From contig OZ316899.1 in assembly GCA_973895155.1 (NCBI GenBank), forward strand, positions 3,286,001 to 3,350,000: a stretch of 64,000 bases of DNA, read 5' to 3'. This document shows positions 1 to 10,600 of the stretch, in pieces. The position numbers were made by a program, and so were the translations under genes. Positions within the stretch are counted from its first letter, which is position 1; each line of letters opens with the position of its first letter. The notes beneath the pieces are model-generated. The model saw only the letters and a program-made list of their open reading frames with translations. It did no database searches and was not told the DNA's origin. Source of the DNA: Marsupella aquatica (taxonomy: Eukaryota > Marchantiophyta).

Positions 1-1004
1 TTGAAGTGCCGCGGCGTATACTCCTTATCCCGAATTCGGATTTCCACCGGCACCGGCCCGGTTGGTAGGCCAAAAATTTGCGTTAACCGATGCTCCGTGA
101 GTGATAAGGTCTGCCCCGAAACCTTGGTGGTTGATGCATCAGTGTCGAAATTGGAGATGAACTCACAAATCTCCTTCGGCCTGGCGGCGCACGGCCTCCA
201 TAGTAAGTGGGCGAACCGCTCCAACTGATGCTCCTTGAGATAGTCCGCATGTTCGAGTTTCTTGATCGCGATCCAGACTACCTCGGGGACGCGGATTACC
301 TGTAATAAGTTGGACTTCGGGTTATCCGGGGGCCGTCGGGTCTGGTTGGTCGGGGGGTTTGCCGGGGCAGGTGCAGGCGCGGCGTCGGTCCGTGTTGATT
401 CGGGGGCCGTCGTAGTCCTTGACCGCTTACGAGGACGCTGTTCCAGTTGCGGACTAGCTCGCTCGGAACCTGAAGAACACTCCGCGTTGATTACTGGACG
501 GACTTGGGACTGGTTCGGCGGTACTCCGGTGGTCATCGGTTGAGGCGCTGGGGTAGCCATATCCCAGTTGAAGGCATTGGAGCTTTCCCCGAGGAACGTG
601 AGATTACACGCCGCTTCCCGTTGTCTGCTGATGTCTTCTTGGCGCTTTTCGGCTGCGATCTGCTGGTCTAGGTACCCCGGAATCTTGTCGAACTCCGCTT
701 GAGTAAGCCGCTGGTTGCCCTTCAGCTTAAAGAACTTAGCTGGAACCTCAAGAATCGCCTCTGCTACCGATCTAAGCCCTTCCTCGCTGAGATATAGTTC
801 GGTGATGTAGTCTCGCAGCTCGTTATATCTAGAATCCCTGGTGATGGCTGTCCTTTCGCAATTAACCAGTGCTACCTTGGTTACCAGCTTCGCGTACCTT
901 CGTTCGTAAGCGGCTTTCTCGGGGCAAGAGTACCAGTAAGTCTCGGAGAACTTAGCACCTACCTCGCCAAACAAGGTCCAAAATCCCAAGGCTGTGAGGG
1001 TCAT
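1..1004 (-). pseudogene. LTR-embedded ORF of element A, partial second copy
   Basis: Minus-strand frame homologous to 9928-10931. I place the start at the ATG at 1004 because it aligns with the ATG that opens the same protein in element B. The frame upstream is interrupted by TAG near 1112, which supports the internal ATG as the true start. The visible part covers the N-terminal globular region, the Pro/Ala-rich linker and part of the plant-transposon-protein-like domain; the rest is beyond the window. No catalytic motif is recognised. Confidence 0.6.
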
Positions 1005-1555
1005 ACTAACCTCGTAGTCCGGTTCGTTGCGTCCACGTTCCCACCTGGCTGGTCCTTTTTCGCGGAGGCCTCGCTCGTCCTGACTAAATCTCGCCACATT
1101 TCGCTCTTTTCCCTAGATAATTTCCTCGTAAAGGTCGACTGGATTCAATCAAAAAGGCGAGCGGATGGCAGCGTCTGTGAATTCCAAAAAGGTAAACGTG
1201 AGCGAATGGCCCGCAGTGCCATCGGCTCCTCTCTTATGGGGGTGCCCGGACGAGCCCGAGCGTGAGAAGGTCAGGCCGTTTGGTCATTGATAACGAGCTG
1301 AAGTCGGCGTCTCGGTCCAAGCGTGATTCTTCTAACTGATTTTTACTCCGCTGCCGCCACCGTACCTCGGTCGTGCGTAATAATCCCTTTCCTGAACTCG
1401 TAATTATTCGGTTATCTCAACCTACTCCTAATCTAATCATAATGGCAACTTGACGGCTATACGTGCTATTCTACGCTATGGCTACGGTCCTAATGACCGT
1501 ATAAGTCCTAATCTATGACCTGGGTTTGGTCAAGTGACACGTTACCCGTGTCACA
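1..1555 (-). repeat. Element A downstream (3') LTR, partial
   Basis: Nearly identical to 9928-11482; I counted about 20 differences, mostly transitions. The minus-strand 5' end is TGTGACACGG, directly after the pol polypurine tract. Compared with the full 3838-bp copy, about 2.28 kb of this LTR lies outside the window. It carries the same internal reading frame as the full copy. The shared block ends exactly at 1555/11482, after which the two flanks differ. Confidence 0.93.
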
Positions 1556-4500
1556 TAGCTCCCCACTTATGTGTGAAGCGTCCTCGCGAACATCATTACG
1601 CTCGTTGTCCTGATGAAAGTACCTCTTCACACGATCGTAACTAACTCGATTGGGAAAGAGGTCGCTGGCGTACGTCGATAGTTGTAGGGATCCATTCAGG
1701 TACATCTGCTGGACAACGAAAGGTCCTAGCCAGCGTGTGTGTAACTTTCCTGGAAAGTACATGTACCTACTGTTGTACAGAAGGACAAGATCTCCCGCAG
1801 TGATGTCCACCTGGCGCAGTCCCTTGTCGTGCTGTTTCTTCGTTGCTTCTTGCTTAGCTGCCACGCGTTGCGATGCCCACAATCTGTGTTCTTCTAGACT
1901 ATCGATCTTATATGCTCGATCGGACGAACTAGCGGCCTCCGATAGTCTGTGGCGGATGCGCACCCGGGGGGTCTCGACCTCGAACTCGACGGGTACTAGG
2001 GCATGTTGTCCGAATACCAAGAAATACGGACTATGGTTTGTAGTGGTCTTGAACGCCAAGTTGTACGAATAGACCGCCGCGAAAAGCTTGTCGTCCCAGT
2101 CTATTTTGTGGGCTGCCACGGTTTTGTTGAGGATTTTCCCTACAATGCCATTAGCCCGCTCTGCTAGTCCGTTACATTTGGGATGATAAGGAGTAGTCTT
2201 CCTGTGCTTGACGAGGTAACGGTCAGTCAGTTTTTCCATCGTTTCGTTCAAAAAATGAGTCCCGCGGTCGCTGACTAATTCCAAGGGAGGTCCGAAGCGG
2301 GTGAAGATCTGTTCGTACAGGAACCTGGCAGTGGTGGCCGCATCATCCTTGACCGTTGCCCGGGCCTCGACCCATTTAGTCGAGTAGTCGATAGCCAGAA
2401 GGATATACCGGCAATGCCGACCTCGGGTTACCGGAGTGAATGGTCCGATATAATCGATGCCCCATTTCTCAAACGGGGCAAGGGGAAAGATTGGAGTTAG
2501 AGGATGATTACCCGATCTGCGAGGTTTGCCTGCGCGCTGACATAAGTCACACCCTCGGATAAAATGGGCTACGTCGTGATGAAGCGTGGGCCACCAATAA
2601 CCTGCGTCCAAGATTTTGTGAGCCGTGGTGACTGGGGCGAAGTGTCCTCCTGCCTCTTCCTCGTGCATAGCTCGCATGACAATGATCATCTCGTTATAGT
2701 CTAGGCATCTGCGGATTTTCCCATCGACGCCTTCCTTATGCAGATGTCCACGGATCATCATGTATGGTGCGGCCTTGCGGAGAAAGACCAACGCGGCCTC
2801 TTGGTTTATGTTACTTGGAATGCGGGCCGTTAAGAGGAAGGTGATTAGGTCCCCATACCATGTTGGTTGGTCCGTTTCTACGCGGAATAACTCCTCATCC
2901 GGGAATGCATCATCGACAGGTGCGTCGTCCGACTCCCCTTCGATCCTTGAGAAGAAGTCCGCATTTACGTGAGCTTTCCCTGGTCGCACCCTGACTTCGT
3001 AGTTAAATTCTTGGAGCAGCAGGACCCAACGGGCTATTCTCCCTGTTAAGTCTGCTTTGTTTACCATGTACTTCAGGCTGTCATGGTCAGTATGGAATAC
3101 TACCTTATACCCCAATAGATAATGGCGAAACTTTTTACACGAGTAGATGATTCCCAAGGCCTCCCGATCGGTGGGCGAATAGTTTTTCTCTGCGGCAAAC
3201 AGTTGTCGACTCGCGAAGTAAATGGGGTGGTCACGTTTTTCGTCGTCCAGTTGGCTTAGGACTGAGCCGATGCAGAACCCAGACACGTCGACATACACAT
3301 GGAACTCCTTGTTCCAATCGGGGGTAGTCAGAATCGGAGCCATCATGAGCTGGTTTTTTAGTTCGTCAAAGGCTGATTTTCGACGGGGAGTCATTTCTAT
3401 GACCGCGTCTTGCTTCATCATTTCCGTAAGGGGTAGGGCTATTTTAGCAAAATCCTGAATGAATCGTCGGTAGTATCCTACGCAGCCTAAGAAGGATCGC
3501 ACCACCTTCTGGTCCGCTGGGTAAGGGACGTTCATCCATGCGGCCACCTTCTCCTGGTCCACCTCGATCCCCCGTTTGGACACTCGGTGTCCAAGTAGCA
3601 CTCCTTCCGTTACCCCGAAGAAGCATTTGCCCGGGTGTAATTTCAACCCTACTTCCCGGCACCGCTCCAAAGTCCGCCTCAGATGTTCTGGGTGCTGGGC
3701 GATTGTTCCGAAGATGGCAAAATTGTCTATGAACACCTCCAAAAATTCTCGTAAGAAGTCATGAAAAATATTCATAATGATTCGCTGGGAGATAGCCGGG
3801 GCATTGCATAAGCCAAAGGGCATCCGCCTGAACGCGTAGGTTCCCCACTCGGTTATGAACGTGGTTTTGAGCTGGTCCGATAGTCTGATCCAAATCTGGT
3901 TATAACCTGAATATCCATCTAGGAACGTGTACACCTCATTTCGGGCTACCATGTCAAGGACCATATCCGTGTAAGGTAGCGGGTAATGGTCTTTCCGAGT
4001 AGCGTCGTTGAGCTTCCGATAGTCTTGGCATATTCGAATTTTAGGTTTACCATCAGGCCCTACCTTCTTAGGAACCACCACAATGGGGGACACCCATTCG
4101 CTAGATAAGACGGGGTAGATGATGTCCGCCACGATCAGTTGATCCAACTCCTCCTTTACCAAGACGGAATGTCTTGGGTTTAGTCTTCGTTGCCTTTCTC
4201 GGATGGCATGAGCACCCAAGTTTAGATCGATGACGTGTTCGCCATAGGCTGGTGAAATCCCGGTTAAGTCTCGGTGACTCCATGCGAAGACGTCCTCATA
4301 TTCCGATAGGAGTTCTTGGATGGCCTTTTCCTCTGGCGCTCGTAGGCCATAACCGACGTTGAATGTTCTCTCCCTCTTGGTGGTGTACCTGCCATAGGAT
4401 TCCTTGCGGATTACCTCCACATGGTCTCTGGTGGCCCGGTCAAGGTGAGCTTCCAATTCCTCTAGTCTGGTGCCATCGTAGGCCACAGGTTCCCAGACTG

Positions 4501-5689
4501 TCGGCTGGTCCTTTGGGAGTTCCTTGGGTTCCTTTATTACGGACGGAATCTCGGGGCTCCAGGTAACCTTTTTCTTTGCGGGAGGAGTGACGGTCTGAGT
4601 AGCGTTTTCCTCGGGTATACCGGGTAAGGCCAGCCGGCCAACTACCTTCGTAGGGCTCACCCTGTCGGGGAATGCTCCGCCCGTTGCCGCATCATCTCCT
4701 TCTGGTTTCCCGGGTGCTTCGATTTGGGCCGCTGGTCTGGGCTGGTTCAGAATATGGGCTTCTCGGACGGCATTTACCCCAAAGACTTTCTCTTCATCCA
4801 GGCGAGAGATTAACTCCACCATATTCACCTCTTCTTCTGAGATGTCCTCCTCCGAGTCATATTCTTCGGGTCCCTGGGGCGTCTCGCCCTGGTAGTCTTC
4901 TTCCTTCCAGGACACCGTCGTAGTCGGGTTACCAAATCGTAATTCCTTCCTTCCCCAGTCGGTAACGACTCGGGCACCGTATAACCAGGGTCTGCCCAGC
5001 AGTACTGGATAAGAAGAGGGTCGGACGGGTCGCATCACCAGGTAATTTAGAAAGAACTCGAGGCCTCCAATCCACGTGGATATCTTGGTTAACGTCCCCA
5101 GTGGCATGATCCTGGCGCCGTTTGCTAACCGAATGGTGCGCGCTGTGGGTTGATAAGATGTATATCCCAACCTTACGGAAGTGTCCTCTGTCATGATGTT
5201 TACACCGGACCCGCCGTCTATCGGTACAAACCGAACAGTACAGCCCGCTATCTCGATAGAGACTTCCGGCGCTCCTAAGTCCTGGTAAATCATCATACAG
5301 TCGGCTAAGGTGCTTACCCGAGGTAGCCGTCGCCTCCTCTTTCCTATCAGCATCTCCTTGAGTTGTTGCCTATACTTCGGGTTATCTTGCAATAGTTGTC
5401 CGACAGTGGCTGTGGCTGCACAGTTCTGAACATCCTTTTTGATGTCGTATTGGTTAGACGGTGGGGTCGCAGATTTTACTGCTTCTGCTCCCTTGACTTC
5501 AGTTTGCAGGGCAGTCTCAGCTTCCTCGGCTTCTTCGGCCGCCTTAGCATTGGCAATATCCTTCTTAATGGCTTTCTCGTGCTCTTGGGCTTCGTAGGCT
5601 TCCAATTGCTTTTTGACCAGTTCCTCTACTCGTGGGTAGAATAACTTCGGGTTATCCCGCTGGTAGTCTTCCAGCTCGTCTGGTTCCAT
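1508..5689 (-). CDS. pol: Ty3/gypsy Pol polyprotein of element A (PR-RT-RH-IN)
   Basis: Open frame of 1393 codons in the order protease, reverse transcriptase, RNase H, integrase, which defines Ty3/gypsy. The protease-like motif is DGGSGVN near residue 158, not the usual D[ST]G. The RT fingers/palm read RICQDYRKLN and DGYSGYNQIW. The catalytic YxDD box is FIDN (653-656), with N in place of the second D. RNase H has YVDVSG near 800. Integrase has an HHCC zinc region near 1005-1045, then catalytic D near 1077, D near 1140 and E near 1176, and a C-terminal GPF module near 1323. No chromodomain is seen. The frame is open upstream to a single TGA at 5774-5776, so the listed start is only the first ATG. 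The 3' end runs into the LTR, as in element B. The FIDN change probably makes this copy non-autonomous. Confidence 0.93.
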   Translation of the reverse strand: MEPDELEDYQRDNPKLFYPRVEELVKKQLEAYEAQEHEKAIKKDIANAKAAEEAEEAETALQTEVKGAEAVKSATPPSNQYDIKKDVQNCAATATVGQLLQDNPKYRQQLKEMLIGKRRRRLPRVSTLADCMMIYQDLGAPEVSIEIAGCTVRFVPIDGGSGVNIMTEDTSVRLGYTSYQPTARTIRLANGARIMPLGTLTKISTWIGGLEFFLNYLVMRPVRPSSYPVLLGRPWLYGARVVTDWGRKELRFGNPTTTVSWKEEDYQGETPQGPEEYDSEEDISEEEVNMVELISRLDEEKVFGVNAVREAHILNQPRPAAQIEAPGKPEGDDAATGGAFPDRVSPTKVVGRLALPGIPEENATQTVTPPAKKKVTWSPEIPSVIKEPKELPKDQPTVWEPVAYDGTRLEELEAHLDRATRDHVEVIRKESYGRYTTKRERTFNVGYGLRAPEEKAIQELLSEYEDVFAWSHRDLTGISPAYGEHVIDLNLGAHAIRERQRRLNPRHSVLVKEELDQLIVADIIYPVLSSEWVSPIVVVPKKVGPDGKPKIRICQDYRKLNDATRKDHYPLPYTDMVLDMVARNEVYTFLDGYSGYNQIWIRLSDQLKTTFITEWGTYAFRRMPFGLCNAPAISQRIIMNIFHDFLREFLEVFIDNFAIFGTIAQHPEHLRRTLERCREVGLKLHPGKCFFGVTEGVLLGHRVSKRGIEVDQEKVAAWMNVPYPADQKVVRSFLGCVGYYRRFIQDFAKIALPLTEMMKQDAVIEMTPRRKSAFDELKNQLMMAPILTTPDWNKEFHVYVDVSGFCIGSVLSQLDDEKRDHPIYFASRQLFAAEKNYSPTDREALGIIYSCKKFRHYLLGYKVVFHTDHDSLKYMVNKADLTGRIARWVLLLQEFNYEVRVRPGKAHVNADFFSRIEGESDDAPVDDAFPDEELFRVETDQPTWYGDLITFLLTARIPSNINQEAALVFLRKAAPYMMIRGHLHKEGVDGKIRRCLDYNEMIIVMRAMHEEEAGGHFAPVTTAHKILDAGYWWPTLHHDVAHFIRGCDLCQRAGKPRRSGNHPLTPIFPLAPFEKWGIDYIGPFTPVTRGRHCRYILLAIDYSTKWVEARATVKDDAATTARFLYEQIFTRFGPPLELVSDRGTHFLNETMEKLTDRYLVKHRKTTPYHPKCNGLAERANGIVGKILNKTVAAHKIDWDDKLFAAVYSYNLAFKTTTNHSPYFLVFGQHALVPVEFEVETPRVRIRHRLSEAASSSDRAYKIDSLEEHRLWASQRVAAKQEATKKQHDKGLRQVDITAGDLVLLYNSRYMYFPGKLHTRWLGPFVVQQMYLNGSLQLSTYASDLFPNRVSYDRVKRYFHQDNERNDVREDASHISGELCDTGNVSLDQTQVID
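1556..1568 (-). other. Polypurine tract of element A
   Basis: On the minus strand AAGTGGGGAGCTA lies immediately 5' of the TGTGAC LTR start. This is the expected site for plus-strand DNA priming. Elements B and C have an equivalent tract at the same place. Confidence 0.8.
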
Positions 5690-5773
5690 TGGACTATTCT
5701 TGTCTGCGACCGCCTCTTTCTGCTGGGCATCCTTTCGATCTCGTTCTTTGTACTTATCCTTCTTGCGGGATGA

Positions 5774-6406
5774 TCAGGTAGAAACGCGATAGCACTCGTC
5801 GTCCGCGTGCGTTCCCATTTGCTCGACTGCCTCTATGAGATCGATCCATTCGGTGGAGTCATCCTGCCATTCCATTGTTACCATTTGTACTACTGCATCC
5901 GTAATTGGTGGGGCCGCAGGTTGAGCAGCTCTGACGGCGCCGGCCTTCGCGGCTAGCACCAAGGGGCAGTTTGACGTGGAATGTGCTTCGGTTCGACAGA
6001 CCTGGCACAATGGAAGCGCTCTCCCATCCCCTTGCTTCCTTTGCTCCGTGCACTCTCGGGCAAAGTGACCAGGTTTCTCGCAATTATAGCAAACCGGGGT
6101 CCGCCAAACTCCGGGTTTAGGTGGGATACTTGGATTGCTGACCATCTGGGGGCCACGCCCATTTACCGGATACGGATAAGGGGTATGGAACCCTGGATTG
6201 TGGCCGCTTAGGGTGCGAGGTCCTGTCATACTCATCTGGAACACCGCCTCACCTGGATCCTCGAAGAAGTACTCCATCGTGCATCCCTCTGGCTCGGACT
6301 GTCTGGCTTGGACTGTCCGGGCTCCAACTCCATCTGGTGCACGCGAGTGTTCCATCTTGGACATTCTTGCACCACATGTCCCGACTGATAACACTTGGAG
6401 CACCAA
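5774..6406 (-). pseudogene. gag: Gag C-terminal segment of element A (two zinc knuckles), frameshifted
   Basis: Continues Gag in a different frame from 6232-7530, so a one-base frameshift lies near 6290. It contains EYFFEDPG and two CX2CX4HX4C zinc knuckles, CYNCEKPGHFAREC and CQVCRTEAHSTSNC, which bind the genomic RNA in this family. It ends at TGA (5774-5776), where element B has a sense codon; the frame then continues directly into Pol. Gag and Pol were therefore probably one long frame in the ancestor. Confidence 0.85.
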
Positions 6407-7530
6407 GCATGCGCTCGGATTTCCGGTGGTTTCTTCTTGTCCGGAGGTTTTTCCGCCAAGTGCACCGATAGTGCCTTCAGCCGGTCTGTGATTTCGTTCA
6501 GCTTTTCTACCTCCGCAGCCTTTGGGTCCGTGGTGACGACTTTGGCTCGCGGTTTATGTTTACCCGTATCTGACCGTGATCCCTTCTTTCTTCTGTGGTC
6601 TCGAGACTCTGACTCGGTCTCGCTGGAGGATGAGCCAGTTGACGTCAGGCTATTGGACAGGGAATTACTAGACTCTGAATCAGAGTCTGACGAAGAGCTG
6701 GTCCGGCCCTTCTTCTTATGTCGTCGTTTCTTCTTCCTCTTCTTCTCGTCGTACTCAGGGTCGGAGTCGCTGAAGGTATGATACCTCCTGCTCTTCTTAT
6801 GTTTGGTCCTCCTATTAAGCTGAGAGGCGTAGTGCGATTCCCTGAAGGATTTGGCACTATCAATTGCTTGTTGTAGAGTGGTGGTCTTCTTTTCTAGCAC
6901 CGAGAATGCCATCCTCTGGGGTAGCGCGTTGACGAACCATTTCCTCAGCAGAGAGTCATCTGGCTTAGGCCGAATCTTGGCGGCAACCTTCTGGAACCGC
7001 TGCAGAAATTTGCAAAGTGAGTCATGCTTACCCATTTGCATTCGCCCGATTTTTGACAGGGCCCGAGATTCGATCACGACGGGCCGAAATTCTTGCAAGA
7101 ACGCCGTTTGGAACTGGCCCCATGTACAACCCGGGGGTTGTAAGTTATACCACGGGCGCGCTTCTCCTCGTAGTACGCCTGGAAGAATGGTTAGCTTAAT
7201 GGCTTCCTCACCATTCGCCTTGGCCGTGGCCTCGAACTCAGCTATCCATTCATCAGGGTCGTCTGTGGGTCGTCCCTTAAAGGGTCGATAGTGAAACCGG
7301 GATCGTTGCGACACGTTCTGAGCCGCAGGGGGCCGCAACGCACCTGGTACCTGCGGGGCTGGTGGAACCGGTGGAGTTCCTCCCGCGATCGGTGCTTGGG
7401 TACCCATCACAACACGCGATCCTGCTTGGGAAGCCGAGCTCCCCGCTTCGCCGGTCGCGGTATTCTCTTCCAACCTTGATGCTCCGTCCGGTTGTTGTAA
7501 ATACGCAGAACGTGACCGGGTAAGGGGCAT
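6232..7530 (-). CDS. gag: Ty3/gypsy Gag of element A
   Basis: Starts at ATG 7530 (MPLTRSRSAYLQQ), matched by MPVTRSQAAYLRR in element B. Order: a short Pro/Gly-rich N-terminus; a retrotransposon gag (capsid) domain with EWIAEFEATAKANGEEAIKL and ARPWYN; a Lys/Arg- and Ser/Asp-rich low-complexity stretch; then zinc knuckle CSKCYQSGHVVQEC near residue 380. The last ~40 residues are probably out of frame after a one-base shift near 6290. It forms the particle shell and lies about 115 bp downstream of the 5' LTR. Confidence 0.88.
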   Translation of the reverse strand: MPLTRSRSAYLQQPDGASRLEENTATGEAGSSASQAGSRVVMGTQAPIAGGTPPVPPAPQVPGALRPPAAQNVSQRSRFHYRPFKGRPTDDPDEWIAEFEATAKANGEEAIKLTILPGVLRGEARPWYNLQPPGCTWGQFQTAFLQEFRPVVIESRALSKIGRMQMGKHDSLCKFLQRFQKVAAKIRPKPDDSLLRKWFVNALPQRMAFSVLEKKTTTLQQAIDSAKSFRESHYASQLNRRTKHKKSRRYHTFSDSDPEYDEKKRKKKRRHKKKGRTSSSSDSDSESSNSLSNSLTSTGSSSSETESESRDHRRKKGSRSDTGKHKPRAKVVTTDPKAAEVEKLNEITDRLKALSVHLAEKPPDKKKPPEIRAHAWCSKCYQSGHVVQECPRWNTRVHQMELEPGQSKPDSPSQRDARWSTSSRIQVRRCSR

Positions 7531-7609
7531 GCCCCTTCCTTCACGTCGAGTACAAAATCAAAAGTTACTAGCTCACTACACGGCTCCACTCGTAAGGCGA
7601 AATGAGTGC

Positions 7610-7627
7610 CCCCTCCATCTAGCGCCA
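7610..7627 (-). other. Primer binding site of element A
   Basis: On the minus strand TGGCGCTAGATGGAGGGG starts with TGG, the complement of a tRNA 3' CCA end. It lies 17 bases inside the 5' LTR end and is identical in element B. The primer tRNA is not assigned here. Confidence 0.75.
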
Positions 7628-7644
7628 AAAAACCGGTCGCCGTA

Positions 7645-10600
7645 TGTCGCACCCCTACCCTGGGCCTTAAATCCGGGTTAGTGTCATGGTGCGACCTCGA
7701 CCACCAGTAGGGGTGAGGGTTCGGGCAAGGAGGTGTGTAGTGACCTTCAATAGCCCTAAGTCGGGCTAAGCCGCTATACTTACTGGTATAACACTCGCAT
7801 AATTCGTACTTGTCATAGGTATATTTATTTTCCACCGCTGGAATTTTCCCTCAGTTAGTGACGCGGACTAACTCCCGACTTGGGGCTTTTCAAGCCATCG
7901 ACATGACAGGACCTTGTGACATGCAATGAGCGGCAATCCCTACCATTAGTCCGCACCCGGTACGTCCCTTAAAATGGCGCCTTTGCCCGGACAAAGCATA
8001 CACACAACACCAGTTACTCTCAGAAACATTAAGGGGAAAAGACTACATTTACTCAGCGAAGCATCAGTTTACATGGTTGACTCGACTTCAAAGGGGGTCA
8101 GCAGGCCCAACGGCAGTCGATGCCCAGTCTCTACGAGGCCCTGCCTCGCACTTGCCCAGCAAGCTCGACTCTGGCTCTCACTCCTTGGTACGCTCTGACC
8201 CTACTCAGGCCGGGACTCCCCATGCCTCGCCTTTCTTCTGCTGAGATAACTAAGCCTTCTCCCCCTTCCCATCGCGGAAGGGGAAGCCTAAATACTACCA
8301 TAGCGGAAGAGAACCGGAGGATACTACCTTCCGGGGTACTACCTACTGACTAACTAACTGCTGACTACCGGTCGCGCTGCACTGACCGGTTGACCGTCGA
8401 CTACGAGTGTGCCAACCGGAATGGCAGCAGCCAAGCCTACTGACAAACTCTAGTCCGTTGATGGACTCAATCCTACGTTGGCTGATCCTAACTGACCGGC
8501 CCTAATTCTTCCTACTGCCGCTAATCGGCGCCTAATGACAGTCATTCTGTCGTTACGCCTAACTAAAAGATGCCGCTGACTTAACCGCTTCGCGCGGCGC
8601 CTGCTTCTACCCTTCGCTAACTACCCCTTACGTGTGTGCAGTGGTTGGACCAGGGCTGGTCCCCTTGTCGGGGCGAGACCTCAAGCCGCCTTGATCAGAG
8701 GTGGGCCCAGGTTTTCCCCGCTGGAGGATGAGCAGGGTGACGCGGTCCTGCAAAGCCTTGTTGTCCCGTAATGCTTCCTCCGCCTCGTTTGCAGCTTCGT
8801 CGGCTTCAGTCTGGAGCCGCGCCACCTCCAAGTTGAGCTGGTCGATGGCGTGGCGATGGACCTGGTCCTGCGCTAGCAATTTATCTCGTTCGGCGGAGAG
8901 ACTAGCCACCTGTTGTGCTGCCTGCAGGAATTGTTTGTTGAGGTCGGTCAGGTTGGTAACCCGAGCCAAAGATTCTGAGCGTAATTGAAGCACGGTGTCG
9001 TCCAGCTTCTTGAGTTCGGCCTGCGCTCCGCTTAACTCCTGGGTTAGTCCGTCCCTCTGTTCGACAGTGCGGACTAAATCCTCGCGGCGGGTCGTTGCCT
9101 CCTCCTCGAGGTGCTCCACCAGCATCTGGAGACGCCCGATCTCATTCCCCTTCGCCATGAGTTCTTCTTCCAAGCGGCTGACGATCCGTGGTTGGTGCTC
9201 TAACATGAAGAAGGCTGGCTGAAAGTACGCCGAGACTTGTTGTCCGATGTATGTCGCCAACTCCCCAGACATAGTCTGGCTAAACTTCTGGACCAGGTCG
9301 TAGGCCATGGTCCCCGGGGCTACTTGGTAGTCCTCCATCCTCTCGGGTACCGGTGGTTCCTCGGCAGGGGCAACGAGCTCCTTCGTAGTCAGCGCTGGGG
9401 AGGGGAAGGTTTCTTCAGGTGGTGGAGGGATTGGGGGTGGTTGTACTGCAGGTAGCGGAGGCTCAACGGAAGGAGGCGGTGGAATTTCCACAGGGGGCGG
9501 TTGTGGAGTATTAGTCGGGGCTTCCGGCTCAGGGTTTGTCCGAGGAACAGTAGTCCGCGTAGTCGGGGTTGCCTCCTCTGGGGCGGGGGTGACATTACCC
9601 GGGGCTGAGGTGGCCGTATTCTTTCCTCTGGCCTCCCGCCGTGCCTTGTACCAGGCGAGGATAATGGCGATATGACTCCCCAAGTAAGTCTTCCCTCCAA
9701 TAGCCATACCACCCTGAGCCCGCTTAAGCTCCCCCGAGAATCTTCGGTAGAAGAATTGGGCCCAGTTTCATCGTTTGTACTGTTCCACCTGCACTATCGT
9801 GCAGAGGAAAATCTCGGATCGTGGCTCAATCATGTGTAGGGTAGTCTGTATGAAGTTAAGCCGCTCCATACAGGTTAAGTTGGTGCACGCCCCCTGCTTG
9901 TATCCGTTGTCCGTCTTACCCTCGGGTTTGAAGTGCCGCGGCGTATACTCCTTATCCCGAATTTGGATTTCCACCGGCACCGGCCCGGTTGGTAGGCCGA
10001 AAATTTGCGTTAACCGATGCTCCGTGAGTGATAAGGTCTGCCCCGAAACCTTGGTGGTTGACGCATCAGTATCGAAATTGGAGATGAACTCACAAATCTC
10101 CTTCGGCCCGGCGGCGCACGGCCTCCATAGTAAGTGGGCGAACCGCTCCAACTGATGCTCCTTGAGATAGTCCGCATGTTCGAGTTTCTTGATCGCGATC
10201 CAGACTACCTCGGGGACACGGATTACCTGTAATAAGTTGGACTTCGGGTTATCCGGGGGCCGTCGGGTCTGGTTGGTCGGGGGGTTTGCCGGGGCAGGTG
10301 CAGGCGCGGCGTCGGTCCATGTTGATTCGGGGGCCGTCGTAGTCCTTGACCGCTTACGAGGACGCTGTTCCAGTTGCGGACTAGCTCGCTCGGAACCTGA
10401 AGAACACTCCGCGTTGATTACTGGACGGACTTGGGACTGGTTCGGCGGTACTCCGGTGGTCATCGGTTGAGGCGCTGGGGTAGCCATATCCCAGTTGAAG
10501 GCGTTGGAGCTTTCCCCGAGGAACGTGAGATTACGCGCCGCTTCCCGTTGTCTTCTGATGTCTTCTTGGCGCTTTTCGGCTGCGATCTGCTGGTCTAGGT

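Noticed and set aside
262-543. Plus-strand frames in the LTRs of A (also at 9775-10155 and 10189-10470)
   Set aside because: They are antisense to the LTR-embedded frame, and their repetition simply reflects the duplicated LTR.
7974-8353. Plus-strand frames in the U5 part of the A LTR
   Set aside because: Short, antisense to the element, and without motifs or a counterpart in B.
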